The position numbers and the translations under genes are program-made. The notes under the pieces are model-generated. The model ran no database searches. It was given only the letters and a program-made list of their open reading frames with translations, and had not been told where the DNA came from. Positions 14,905-26,109 of a stretch of DNA of 64,000 nucleotides are shown here, one piece after another (position 1 is the stretch's first letter; every line of letters starts with the position of its first letter). The stretch is from Burkholderiales bacterium PBB1 (GTDB lineage: Bacteria; Pseudomonadota; Gammaproteobacteria; Burkholderiales; Burkholderiaceae_C): assembly GCA_002255905.1 (NCBI GenBank), contig NKIN01000002.1, positions 434,001 through 498,000 of the forward strand, given 5' to 3'.

Positions 14905-16212
14905 ATGACAGTGACCGTCGAAACCCTCGAAAAGCTGGAACGGCGAATCACGCTGACCGTCTCCGCTGAAGCGATCAATGGCGAGATCAATGCCCGCCTG
15001 AAAGAGCTCGCACGCACCGCCAAGGTGGACGGCTTCCGTCCCGGCAAGGTGCCGCTGAGCGTGATGTCCAAGCGCTTCGGCAGGTCGGTCGAGAACGAGG
15101 TGATTCATGACAAGCTCGGCAAGGAATTCGCCAAGGCGGTCTCCGAGGCCAATTTGCGCGTGGCCGGTGCGCCGCGTCTGTCTGAAAAGAACACCGACAA
15201 CGCCAATGAGCTGACGTTTGATGCGCTGTTCGAGGTGTTTCCGGAAGTCACGATTGGCAAGCTGGAGGATGCCGAGGTAGAGCGCTTCTCCGTGGAAGTG
15301 GACGAGGCGGCCATCGATCGCACGATCGGCATCCTGCGCAAGCAGCGCCGCACCTTTTCTGCCCGCCCCGCTGGCGAAGGTGCCGTCGAGACCGATCGCG
15401 TGACCATCGACTTCGAAGGCAAACTTGACGGCGTGCCGTTCGAATTCGGCACCGCGACCGACTTCCAGTTCGTGATCGGCGAAGGTCAGATGCTCGAGAC
15501 CTTCGACCAGGCTGTCCGTGGCATGAAGGTCGGCGAATCGAAGACCTTCCCGCTGACCTTCCCCCAGAACTACCAAACCCAGGAGCTGGCCGGCAAGGAG
15601 GCCGACTTCCTGGTCACGATCAAGGCCATCGAGGCATCGCACTTGCCCGAACTGACCGACGAATTCGCCCGCTCCCTGGGCATCGCCGACGGTTCGGTGG
15701 AGAACCTGCGCAAGGACGTGCGCGCCAACCTCGAACGTGAGGTCAAGGCTCGCATTCAGGTACGCAACAAGGCGTCGGTGATGGAGGCCTTGATCAAGCA
15801 CAGCGAGCTCGAGGTGCCCAACGTGCTGGTCGATGATGAATTGAACCGTCTGGTCGAGAACGCGCTGGCCGACATGAAGCAGCGCGGCAACAAGTCGATC
15901 ACCAAGGAGCAGATTCCACCCAAGATCTTCCTGCCTCAAGCCGAACGCCGTGTTCGGCTGGGGTTGGTGGTCGGTGAGTTGGTGCGGTTGAACGACCTGC
16001 AGCCGCAGCCCGAGCAGTTGCACGCCCACATCCAGGAACTGGCTCAAAGCTACGAGAAGCCCGCAGAAGTGTTCAGCTGGTACCTGGGCGATCGCCAGCG
16101 GATGGCAGACGTCGAGGCGACGGTGGTCGAAGGCAACGTCACTGACTTCGTACTCGCTCGCGCCAAGGTGATCGACAAATCGCTGACCTTCGACGAACTG
16201 ATGGCGAGCTGA
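14905..16212 (+). CDS. tig: Trigger factor, ribosome-associated chaperone and peptidyl-prolyl isomerase
   Basis: Binds at the ribosome exit tunnel and shields nascent chains. The N-terminal ribosome-binding domain carries the signature GFRPGKVPLSV (residues about 44-54); a central FKBP-type isomerase domain follows (about 160-245, VTIDFEGKLDGVPFEFG) and then the C-terminal chaperone arms. At 435 residues it is full length. First gene of the conserved tig-clpP-clpX-lon block, so protein folding and degradation factors are encoded together. Confidence 0.98.
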   Translation: MTVTVETLEKLERRITLTVSAEAINGEINARLKELARTAKVDGFRPGKVPLSVMSKRFGRSVENEVIHDKLGKEFAKAVSEANLRVAGAPRLSEKNTDNANELTFDALFEVFPEVTIGKLEDAEVERFSVEVDEAAIDRTIGILRKQRRTFSARPAGEGAVETDRVTIDFEGKLDGVPFEFGTATDFQFVIGEGQMLETFDQAVRGMKVGESKTFPLTFPQNYQTQELAGKEADFLVTIKAIEASHLPELTDEFARSLGIADGSVENLRKDVRANLEREVKARIQVRNKASVMEALIKHSELEVPNVLVDDELNRLVENALADMKQRGNKSITKEQIPPKIFLPQAERRVRLGLVVGELVRLNDLQPQPEQLHAHIQELAQSYEKPAEVFSWYLGDRQRMADVEATVVEGNVTDFVLARAKVIDKSLTFDELMAS

Positions 16213-16364
16213 CACCGGAGCATCTCCGACGATGGGCACCGTGCTGCGAGGCCGGTGCCCTTGTTCGTTCCGGGGTGTCTCGGCAATCGTGGTTGTGACG
16301 ACATAATTCCGAGCCGTGGGTTGAGACAGGCCCGCCACCGACAAACACAACAAGGACAAAACGC

Positions 16365-16973
16365 ATGAGCGCACTTGACACGCAAGGCCTGGGCATGGTC
16401 CCGATGGTCATCGAGCAATCCGGCCGTGGCGAACGCGCCTACGACATCTATTCGCGCCTGCTGCGCGAGCGCGTGATCTTCCTGGTCGGCCCGGTCAACG
16501 ATCAGTCGGCCAACGTTGTCGTTGCGCAACTGCTGTTCCTGGAAAGCGAGAACCCGGACAAGGACATCTCGCTTTACATCAACTCGCCCGGGGGCTCGGT
16601 CAGCGCGGGCTTGTCGGTCTTCGACACCATGAATTTCATCAAGCCCGACGTGTCCACCTTGTGCATGGGCATCGCAGCCAGCATGGGCGCATTCCTGCTT
16701 GCCGCGGGCACCAAGGGCAAGCGCTTTGCATTGCCGAATTCCCGCGTGATGATTCACCAGCCATCTGGTGGTGCACAGGGTCAGGCGACCGATATCGAGA
16801 TTCAGGCGCGTGAGATCCTGAAGCTTCGTGAGAGTCTGAACCAGACGCTGGCTGAGCGCACCGGCCAGCCGATCGAAAAAGTCCGCATCGATTCGGAACG
16901 CGACTACTTCCTGTCGGCCAGCGAGGCGAAGGACTATGGCCTGATCGACGAGGTGATTTCCAAGCGCTCCTGA
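16365..16973 (+). CDS. clpP: ATP-dependent Clp protease proteolytic subunit
   Basis: Serine peptidase that forms the double-heptamer chamber used by ClpX. The catalytic triad is visible: Ser106 in GIAASMGAF, His131 in VMIHQPSGG and Asp180 in DSERD, spaced as in other ClpP proteins. 202 residues with a short N-terminal propeptide region. A strong terminator separates it from clpX 115 bases downstream, so the protease and its unfoldase may be transcribed separately. Confidence 0.98.
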   Translation: MSALDTQGLGMVPMVIEQSGRGERAYDIYSRLLRERVIFLVGPVNDQSANVVVAQLLFLESENPDKDISLYINSPGGSVSAGLSVFDTMNFIKPDVSTLCMGIAASMGAFLLAAGTKGKRFALPNSRVMIHQPSGGAQGQATDIEIQAREILKLRESLNQTLAERTGQPIEKVRIDSERDYFLSASEAKDYGLIDEVISKRS

Positions 16974-17002
16974 TCGGCACAAACAGCCTGATCAATGCAG
17001 CC

Positions 17003-17042
17003 AACGGGGCCTTTCTTCACCGCAAGGCCCCGTTTTCTTTTG
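17003..17042 (+). terminator. Rho-independent terminator between clpP and clpX
   Basis: AACGGGGCCTT (17003-17013) and AAGGCCCCGTT (17024-17034) form an 11-base perfect stem with a 10-base loop, followed by a T-rich run (TTCTTTTGTT). It is 29 bases after the clpP stop. An A+T-rich segment with TATTAT at 17046-17051 follows and could be the -10 of a clpX promoter, though I see no good -35. Confidence 0.9.
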
Positions 17043-17087
17043 TTCTATTATCGAAACAGCACTTTCGCCAACCGGTAGCACCTTTTC

Positions 17088-18356
<1,269 letters not shown>

Positions 18357-18400
18357 GTTGAATCCGGTCTGCCGTGCGGCGTGACCCATCCGCGCGGCTT

Positions 18401-18428
18401 CTTGCAATCGCCAGCTCAAGCCTCAGAT
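18401..18428 (+). promoter_or_regulatory. Possible heat-shock (sigma-32-like) promoter of lon
   Basis: CTTGCAA (18401-18407) and CCTCAGAT (18421-18428) are spaced by 13 bases, in the range of sigma-32 promoters (CTTGAA ... CCCCATnT), and lon is a known heat-shock gene. Both elements deviate from consensus. CTCAG...CTGAG just after can also form a small hairpin. Confidence 0.25.
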
Positions 18429-18451
18429 AGGCCTGAGAAAGAGAGGTTTTC

Positions 18452-20890
<2,439 letters not shown>

Positions 20891-20901
20891 GCATCGCCGT
20901 A

Positions 20902-20930
20902 TCAATTGTTGGATGGTTTCGGTGTACACT
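20902..20930 (+). promoter_or_regulatory. Possible promoter of the tRNA-Gly gene
   Basis: TACACT (20925-20930) has a G/C-rich discriminator right after it (GCGAGACGCG), typical of stable-RNA promoters under stringent control. TCAATT at 20902-20907 is at the right distance (17 bases) but is a poor -35. The tRNA begins 30 bases downstream. Confidence 0.3.
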
Positions 20931-20960
20931 GCGAGACGCGATGTTTGTTGTGTCGCGTAT

Positions 20961-21036
20961 GCGGGAGTAGCTCAGTTGGTAGAGCGCAACCTTGCCAAGG
21001 TTGAGGTCGCGAGTTCGAGCCTCGTCTCCCGCTCCA
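20961..21036 (+). tRNA. tRNA-Gly(GCC)
   Basis: 76 bases including CCA. Acceptor GCGGGAG pairs with CTCCCGC; D arm AGCTCAGTTGGTAGAGC; anticodon loop TTGCCAA gives GCC; T arm GCGAG-TTCGAGC-CTCGT. First of three tRNA genes between lon and etfB. Confidence 0.97.
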
Positions 21037-21044
21037 ATAAATAG

Positions 21045-21072
21045 AAAAAGGGAAGCAATCGCTTCCCTTTTT
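21045..21072. terminator. Bidirectional terminator-like hairpin between tRNA-Gly and tRNA-Cys
   Basis: AAAAAGGGAAGC (21045-21056) pairs perfectly with GCTTCCCTTTTT (21061-21072) around an AATC loop. The flanking A and T runs give an intrinsic-terminator form on both strands. Only 24 bases separate it from tRNA-Cys. Confidence 0.85.
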
Positions 21073-21096
21073 CGTCACCGGGTCGGCGACCCACAT

Positions 21097-21170
21097 GGCG
21101 CGGTAGCAAAGCGGTTATGCACCGGATTGCAAATCCGATCAGCCCAGTTCGACTCTGGGCCGCGCCTCCA
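21097..21170 (+). tRNA. tRNA-Cys(GCA)
   Basis: 74 bases with CCA. Acceptor GGCGCGG pairs with CCGCGCC, anticodon loop TTGCAAA gives GCA, T arm CCCAG-TTCGACT-CTGGG. Located 24 bases after one terminator-like hairpin and 9 before another. Confidence 0.96.
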
Positions 21171-21179
21171 GTATTCTGC

Positions 21180-21208
21180 AAGCCTCGTCTGTGTACGAGG
21201 CTTTTTTT
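21180..21208 (+). terminator. Rho-independent terminator between tRNA-Cys and tRNA-Leu(UAA)
   Basis: AAGCCTCGT (21180-21188) pairs with ACGAGGCTT (21195-21203) around CTGTGT and is followed by a run of T to 21208. tRNA-Leu(UAA) begins only 8 bases after the T run, so no separate promoter fits between them. Confidence 0.9.
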
Positions 21209-21215
21209 CGAGCGC

Positions 21216-21307
21216 GCCCGGGTGGTGAAATTGGTAGACACCGCAGACTTAAAATCTGCTGCTTAGCGTCAAGCGGCGTACCGGTTCGATTCCGGTCCCG
21301 GGCACCA
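21216..21307 (+). tRNA. tRNA-Leu(UAA)
   Basis: 92 bases with CCA. Acceptor GCCCGGG pairs with CCCGGGC; the anticodon loop CTTAAAA gives UAA; a long class II variable arm (TGCTTAGCGTCAAGCGGCG) and T arm ACCGG-TTCGATT-CCGGT are present. Third tRNA of the cluster. Confidence 0.97.
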
Positions 21308-21401
21308 TTCGAACACAGCCGATTTCATGGCAACGTCAAGCACACTTCGGCGCCTTAAAATCTGAAGCTTTCCGGTCATCTTGACCGCGGGGGCACAGGG
21401 C

Positions 21402-22151
21402 ATGAAGGTGTTGGTGGCAGTCAAGCGCGTCGTTGATTACAACGTCAAGGTGCGCGTCAAGTCGGATGGCAGCGGTGTCGATCTGGCCAACGTCAAGATG
21501 AGCATGAACCCCTTCGATGAGATTGCGATCGAAGAGGCAGTGAGACTGCGCGAGAAGGGCGTGATCACAGAAATCGTCGCGGTGTCTTGTGGGGTGCCAG
21601 CTTGTCAGGAAACGCTGCGCACCGCGATGGCCATTGGTGCCGATCGCGCCATCCTCATTGAAACCGATGTTGAACTGCAGCCGCTGGCGGTGGCCAAGCT
21701 CCTGAAGTCGCTGGTGGATCGTGAGCAGCCAGGGTTGGTCATTCTGGGCAAGCAGGCGATCGACGATGACTGCAACCAGACGGGCCAGATGCTTGCTGCA
21801 CTCGGTGGTTTGCCGCAGGCCACGTTCGCATCGAAGGTCGAGGTGGTTGATGGCCATGCGCAGGTCACGCGCGAAGTCGACGGCGGGCTGGAGACGCTGA
21901 AGCTCCTGCTGCCGGCTGTCATCACGACCGACCTGCGCCTCAACGAGCCGCGCTACGTGACGTTGCCCAACATCATGAAGGCGAAGAAAAAGCCGCTGGA
22001 AGTCGTCAAGCCTGCTGACCTCGGCGTTGACGTGACACCGCGCATCAAGACGCTGAAGGTCACCGAGCCGCCCAAACGCAGCGCGGGGATCAAGGTGCCT
22101 GACGTGGCCACACTGGTTTCCAAACTGAAAAACGAAGCGAAGGTGATCTGA
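21402..22151 (+). CDS. etfB: Electron transfer flavoprotein subunit beta
   Basis: Carries AMP and, with EtfA, one FAD; it accepts electrons from acyl-CoA dehydrogenases such as the one encoded just downstream. 249 residues from ATG 21402 ([19 protein letters not shown]), the conserved family N terminus; the in-frame GTG/ACG upstream is not used. ETF beta signature region [20 protein letters not shown] is clear. etfA starts one base after the stop, indicating an etfBA operon. Confidence 0.97.
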   Translation: MKVLVAVKRVVDYNVKVRVKSDGSGVDLANVKMSMNPFDEIAIEEAVRLREKGVITEIVAVSCGVPACQETLRTAMAIGADRAILIETDVELQPLAVAKLLKSLVDREQPGLVILGKQAIDDDCNQTGQMLAALGGLPQATFASKVEVVDGHAQVTREVDGGLETLKLLLPAVITTDLRLNEPRYVTLPNIMKAKKKPLEVVKPADLGVDVTPRIKTLKVTEPPKRSAGIKVPDVATLVSKLKNEAKVI

Positions 22152-22152
22152 G

Positions 22153-23097
22153 ATGACGACGCTGGTGATTGCCGAACACGACAACGCATCGCTGAAGGGC
22201 GCCACACTGAACACCGTTGCCGCTGCGTTGAAGATCGGTGGCGATGTTCACGTACTGGTCGCAGGTTTGGACGCTTCCAACGCTGCCCAAGCGGCTGCTG
22301 CGATTCCCGGCGTCAGCAAGGTGCTGCACGCCGATGCGCCTCGCTTCCAGCATGGTCTGGCCGAAGCCATTGCAGCCCAGGTGCTGGCCGTGGTCGCGGC
22401 GGCGGGCGGTGCGTACACCCATTTGTTGTTTGCCGCCACCGCATCGGGCAAGAACATCGCGCCTCGCGTCGCGGCTTGCCTTGATGTGGCGCAGATTTCC
22501 GACATCACGCAGGTGGTGTCCGCCGACACCTTTGAGCGACCGATCTACGCTGGCAATGCGATTGCCACGGTGCAAAGTGCCGATCGCATCAAGGTTGTCA
22601 CCGTGCGCGCCACCGGCTTTGACCCTGTTGCGTCCGATGGTGGGTCGGCGCCTGTCGAAGCGGTCACGCCGGCTGCGGATGAGTGCAAATCCAGTTTTGT
22701 CGGTAGCGAAATCGCCCGCAATGACCGACCAGAACTGACCGCCGCAAAGATCATCGTCAGTGGTGGCCGCGCGCTGGGCAGCGTCGAGAAATTCAACGAA
22801 GTGCTGACGCCACTGGCCGACAAGCTGGGCGCTGCGCTTGGCGCGAGCCGAGCAGCAGTGGACGCGGGGTATGCACCCAACGACTGGCAGGTCGGTCAGA
22901 CCGGCAAGATCGTCGCACCCCAGCTGTATGTGGCGGTTGGTATCAGCGGTGCAATCCAGCATCTGGCCGGGATGAAGGACAGCAAGGTCATCGTCGCGAT
23001 CAACAAGGATGGCGAGGCCCCCATCTTCAGCGTGGCCGATTACGGGCTTGAGGCGGATCTCTTCGCCGCGGTGCCTGAACTGGTCTCAGCCCTCTAG
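22153..23097 (+). CDS. etfA: Electron transfer flavoprotein subunit alpha
   Basis: FAD-binding subunit of ETF, passing electrons to ETF:ubiquinone oxidoreductase. 314 residues. The N-terminal half has the ETF fold; the C-terminal FAD domain shows [31 protein letters not shown] and [14 protein letters not shown]. It is separated by 1 base from etfB and by 12 bases from the acyl-CoA dehydrogenase gene, consistent with one transcript for a beta-oxidation electron path. Confidence 0.97.
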   Translation: MTTLVIAEHDNASLKGATLNTVAAALKIGGDVHVLVAGLDASNAAQAAAAIPGVSKVLHADAPRFQHGLAEAIAAQVLAVVAAAGGAYTHLLFAATASGKNIAPRVAACLDVAQISDITQVVSADTFERPIYAGNAIATVQSADRIKVVTVRATGFDPVASDGGSAPVEAVTPAADECKSSFVGSEIARNDRPELTAAKIIVSGGRALGSVEKFNEVLTPLADKLGAALGASRAAVDAGYAPNDWQVGQTGKIVAPQLYVAVGISGAIQHLAGMKDSKVIVAINKDGEAPIFSVADYGLEADLFAAVPELVSAL

Positions 23098-23109
23098 CCT
23101 GGACAAACG

Positions 23110-24930
23110 ATGAGCTACCTCGCTCCGGTCAAGGACATGCTCTTTTGCATGAAGGAGCTGGCCGGACTGGAGGCACTGAGTCGATTACCGGGCTTCGAAG
23201 ATTCGGGTCTGGATACGGCTGAAGCCGTACTCAGGGAAGCGGGACGTTTCTGCGCCGAGGTCGTCGAGCCACTGAACGCGGAGAGTGATCGGTATCCGCC
23301 GGTCTGGCGTGACGGTGAGGTCAGCACCTCGGCTGGATTCAAGGACGCCTTTCGTCAGTTCACCGCGGGTGGCTGGCAAGGCTTGCAGCACCCGCTCGAG
23401 TTCGGCGGGCAAGGGCTGCCCAAGACGATCGGCGCGGCTTGTGCCGAGATGCTCAACAGTGCCAGCCTCAGCTTCGCGCTGTGTCCGCTGCTGACCGACG
23501 GTGCGATCGAGGCGCTGCTGACGGCAGGAAGCGCCGAGCAGCAGCGCTTTTTTCTGCCGAAGATGATCGACGGCACCTGGACCGGCACGATGAACCTGAC
23601 CGAGCCGCAGGCCGGCTCCGATCTGGCCATGGTGCGCACGCGGGCGGTGCCTCAAGGGGATGGAAGCTATCGCCTCAGCGGCCAGAAGATCTACATCACC
23701 TATGGTGAGCACGACATGGCCGAGAACATCGTGCACCTCGTGCTGGCCCGCACGCCCGATGCGCCGCCGGGTGTCAAGGGCATCAGCCTGTTCCTGTGCC
23801 CGAAGTTTCTCGTCAATGCCGATGGCTCGCGCGGTGCGCGCAACGACGTGTACTGCGCGTCGATCGAGCACAAGCTCGGCATCAAGGCCAGCCCGACGGC
23901 GGTGCTGGTGTTTGGTGACGACAAGGGCGAGGTTGGTGCCGGTGCCATCGCGCAACTGATCGGCGAGGAGAACCGCGGCCTCGAGTACATGTTCGTGATG
24001 ATGAACGCGGCGCGCTTTTCGGTCGGTGTGCAAGGTATCGGCGTGGCCGAGCGGGCCTATCAGCGTGCAGTGGGATACGCACGTGATCGCGTGCAGAGCA
24101 AGCCGGTCGATGTCTCGCTGCCCGCAGGCGCCGCCATCATTCACCACCCCGACGTGAAGCGCATGCTGATGACGATGCGTGCGCACATCGAGGGCTGTCG
24201 CGCGCTGGCCTGTGTGTCGGCGGCGGCGTTCGACAAGGCGCATCACCATCCCGACGCCGCCGTGCGCCAGGCCAGCCAGGTGTTCCATGAATTCACCGTG
24301 CCGCTGGTCAAGGGTTACAGCACCGAGATGAGCATCGAAGTCACCAGTCTCTGCGTCCAGGTGCATGGCGGTATGGGCTACATCGAGGAAACCGGTGCCG
24401 CGCAACATTTCCGCGATGCCCGCATCCTCACCATCTACGAAGGCACGACCGCCATCCAGGCCAACGACCTGCTCGGGCGCAAGACCTTGCGTGATGGCGG
24501 TGAACTGGCCCGCTCGATCGCAGGTCAGATCGAGGGCGCCGAAGCGGCACTGGCGGCGAGTACGAGCGTGGCCGCGCGTTCGATGCGGCGGTGGCTGCAG
24601 GCGTCTCGCAAGGCATTCCTCGATGTGGTTGATTTCGTGCTCACCCATGCCCGAAGCAAGCCCAGTGCGGTGTACGCTGGTTCGGTGCCATATCTGATGC
24701 TGGCCGGGCAGTTGCTGGCCGGGTGGCAGTTGGCCCGCGCGCTGTTGGCCGCCGAAGAGCAGCTTGCCGATGAGTCCGAACAAGCGCAAGGCGACGCGGC
24801 CTTCCTGAAGGCGAAGATCGCCACTGCCCATTTTTATGCCGAGCACATCCTGAGCACGTTGCCTGGCCTGCGCGACGCAATAATCGACGGTGCCGACAGC
24901 GTTGGCGCACTGGCAGTCGAGTCATTTTGA
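23110..24930 (+). CDS. Acyl-CoA dehydrogenase (FAD, large C-terminally extended type)
   Basis: Oxidises acyl-CoA to trans-2-enoyl-CoA and delivers electrons to ETF. 606 residues: N-terminal, middle (NLTEPQAGSDLAMVRTRAV) and C-terminal helical ACAD domains, with the catalytic Glu in TIYEGTTAIQANDLLGRK, followed by an extra acetyl-CoA-dehydrogenase-like C-terminal region of about 130 residues. This long form is common in beta-oxidation of Burkholderiales; chain-length preference cannot be told. The gene follows etfBA closely and its stop overlaps the TTG start of the next flavoprotein by 3 bases. Confidence 0.93.
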   Translation: MSYLAPVKDMLFCMKELAGLEALSRLPGFEDSGLDTAEAVLREAGRFCAEVVEPLNAESDRYPPVWRDGEVSTSAGFKDAFRQFTAGGWQGLQHPLEFGGQGLPKTIGAACAEMLNSASLSFALCPLLTDGAIEALLTAGSAEQQRFFLPKMIDGTWTGTMNLTEPQAGSDLAMVRTRAVPQGDGSYRLSGQKIYITYGEHDMAENIVHLVLARTPDAPPGVKGISLFLCPKFLVNADGSRGARNDVYCASIEHKLGIKASPTAVLVFGDDKGEVGAGAIAQLIGEENRGLEYMFVMMNAARFSVGVQGIGVAERAYQRAVGYARDRVQSKPVDVSLPAGAAIIHHPDVKRMLMTMRAHIEGCRALACVSAAAFDKAHHHPDAAVRQASQVFHEFTVPLVKGYSTEMSIEVTSLCVQVHGGMGYIEETGAAQHFRDARILTIYEGTTAIQANDLLGRKTLRDGGELARSIAGQIEGAEAALAASTSVAARSMRRWLQASRKAFLDVVDFVLTHARSKPSAVYAGSVPYLMLAGQLLAGWQLARALLAAEEQLADESEQAQGDAAFLKAKIATAHFYAEHILSTLPGLRDAIIDGADSVGALAVESF

Positions 24931-25895
24931 GCGCTCCACGCCATCCGTTTCCCGCGGTTCTGAGGAACCTTCCACTGCCCATCATCGGCGCTCCGCTGTT
25001 CATCATCAGCCATCCGCAGTTGGTGATTGCGCAGTGCAAGGCTGGGGTCGTCGGTTCGATGCCGGCACTGAATGCCCGCCCGGCGTCTCAACTCGATGAC
25101 TGGTTGTCCGAGATCACCGAGACGCTGGCAGCGCATGATGCGGCGCATCCGCAGCAGCCAGCAGCGCCGTTCGCGATCAATCAGATCGTCCACAAGAGCA
25201 ACGATCGCCTCGAGCACGACATGGCGTTGTGCGTGAAGCACCGGGTGCCGATCATCATCACTTCGCTCGGTGCGCGCGCTGAAATCAACGATGCGGCACA
25301 CAGCTATGGCGGTGTGGTGCTGCACGACGTGATCAACAACAGCTTTGCGCACAAGGCGGTCGAGAAGGGCGCCGATGGGCTCATCGCAGTGGCAGCCGGG
25401 GCGGGCGGACATGCGGGCGTGAAGAGCCCCTTCGCATTGATCGAGGAAATTCGCGCATGGTTCGATGGCCCGCTCGCGCTCAGCGGGGCCATCGCCACCG
25501 GTGATGCGGTGCTGGCAGCGCAGGCCATGGGCGCCGACTTCGCCTACATCGGGTCTGCATTCATTGCCACCGACGAGGCGCGTGCCTCCGACGCCTACAA
25601 GCAGATGATCGTCGACAGCTCCAGCGACGACATCGTCTACAGCGACCTGTTCACTGGCGTGCACGGCAACTACCTGAAGGGTTCGATCCAGAACGCCGGA
25701 CTCGATCCCCATGCCTTGCCCGCTGGTGACAGCCGCGCGATGAACTTCGGCGGTGAGTCCATCAAGGCCTGGAAAGACATCTGGGGCAGCGGGCAGGGCA
25801 TCGGCGCGGTACGCCAGGTCGTGCCGGCGCGCATGTTGATTGCGCGCCTGGTGGCCGAATACGAGCGGGCCCTGATCCGCCTGACAGCGCGCTGA
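24927..25895 (+). CDS. Nitronate monooxygenase-like FMN flavoprotein
   Basis: Member of the 2-nitropropane dioxygenase / nitronate monooxygenase family (TIM barrel, FMN). Marks are PIIGAPLFIISHPQLVIAQ, AGVVGSMPALNARP, AAGAGGHAGVKSPFALIEE (FMN phosphate region) and GADFAYIGSAFIAT. 322 residues. The most likely start is TTG 24927, overlapping the acyl-CoA dehydrogenase stop as TTGA, so it is translationally coupled. Real substrate unknown; many relatives are NAD(P)H:quinone reductases or enoyl reductases, which would suit the fatty-acid context. Confidence 0.85.
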   Translation: MSAPRHPFPAVLRNLPLPIIGAPLFIISHPQLVIAQCKAGVVGSMPALNARPASQLDDWLSEITETLAAHDAAHPQQPAAPFAINQIVHKSNDRLEHDMALCVKHRVPIIITSLGARAEINDAAHSYGGVVLHDVINNSFAHKAVEKGADGLIAVAAGAGGHAGVKSPFALIEEIRAWFDGPLALSGAIATGDAVLAAQAMGADFAYIGSAFIATDEARASDAYKQMIVDSSSDDIVYSDLFTGVHGNYLKGSIQNAGLDPHALPAGDSRAMNFGGESIKAWKDIWGSGQGIGAVRQVVPARMLIARLVAEYERALIRLTAR

Positions 25896-26109
25896 CAGGC
25901 GATGAAGCGGGTGAACACAGCGCTGTTGCGGCCCATGCCCGCTCAGGTCGCGGTGTTAAAGTCGCAGTGGTGACTTGAATGGTCCTTCCCGTCCCCCTAC
26001 GCTGATTTGCAGCTTAGTCGGGTCGCTTGTCCGCCCACCGGTGCAGCCGGGTCGCGGAAGGTTTTTAAACCCACTATCGCGCTGGAAACCGGCGCATGAG
26101 GTGAGCGAA

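Noticed and set aside
14704-16374. Minus-strand 556-codon ORF opposite tig
   Set aside because: Shadow of tig: trigger factor is unmistakable on the plus strand, and GC-rich codon use leaves antisense frames open.
21248-21363. CTTAAAATCTG repeated in tRNA-Leu(UAA) and 100 bases downstream, considered as an attachment-site duplication
   Set aside because: Only 11 bases, located in the anticodon arm and not the usual 3' end, and no integrase or foreign genes lie between.
23185-24846. Minus-strand 553-codon ORF opposite the acyl-CoA dehydrogenase
   Set aside because: Antisense shadow; no recognisable domain and the composition (His/Arg-rich) is typical of reverse frames in GC-rich DNA.
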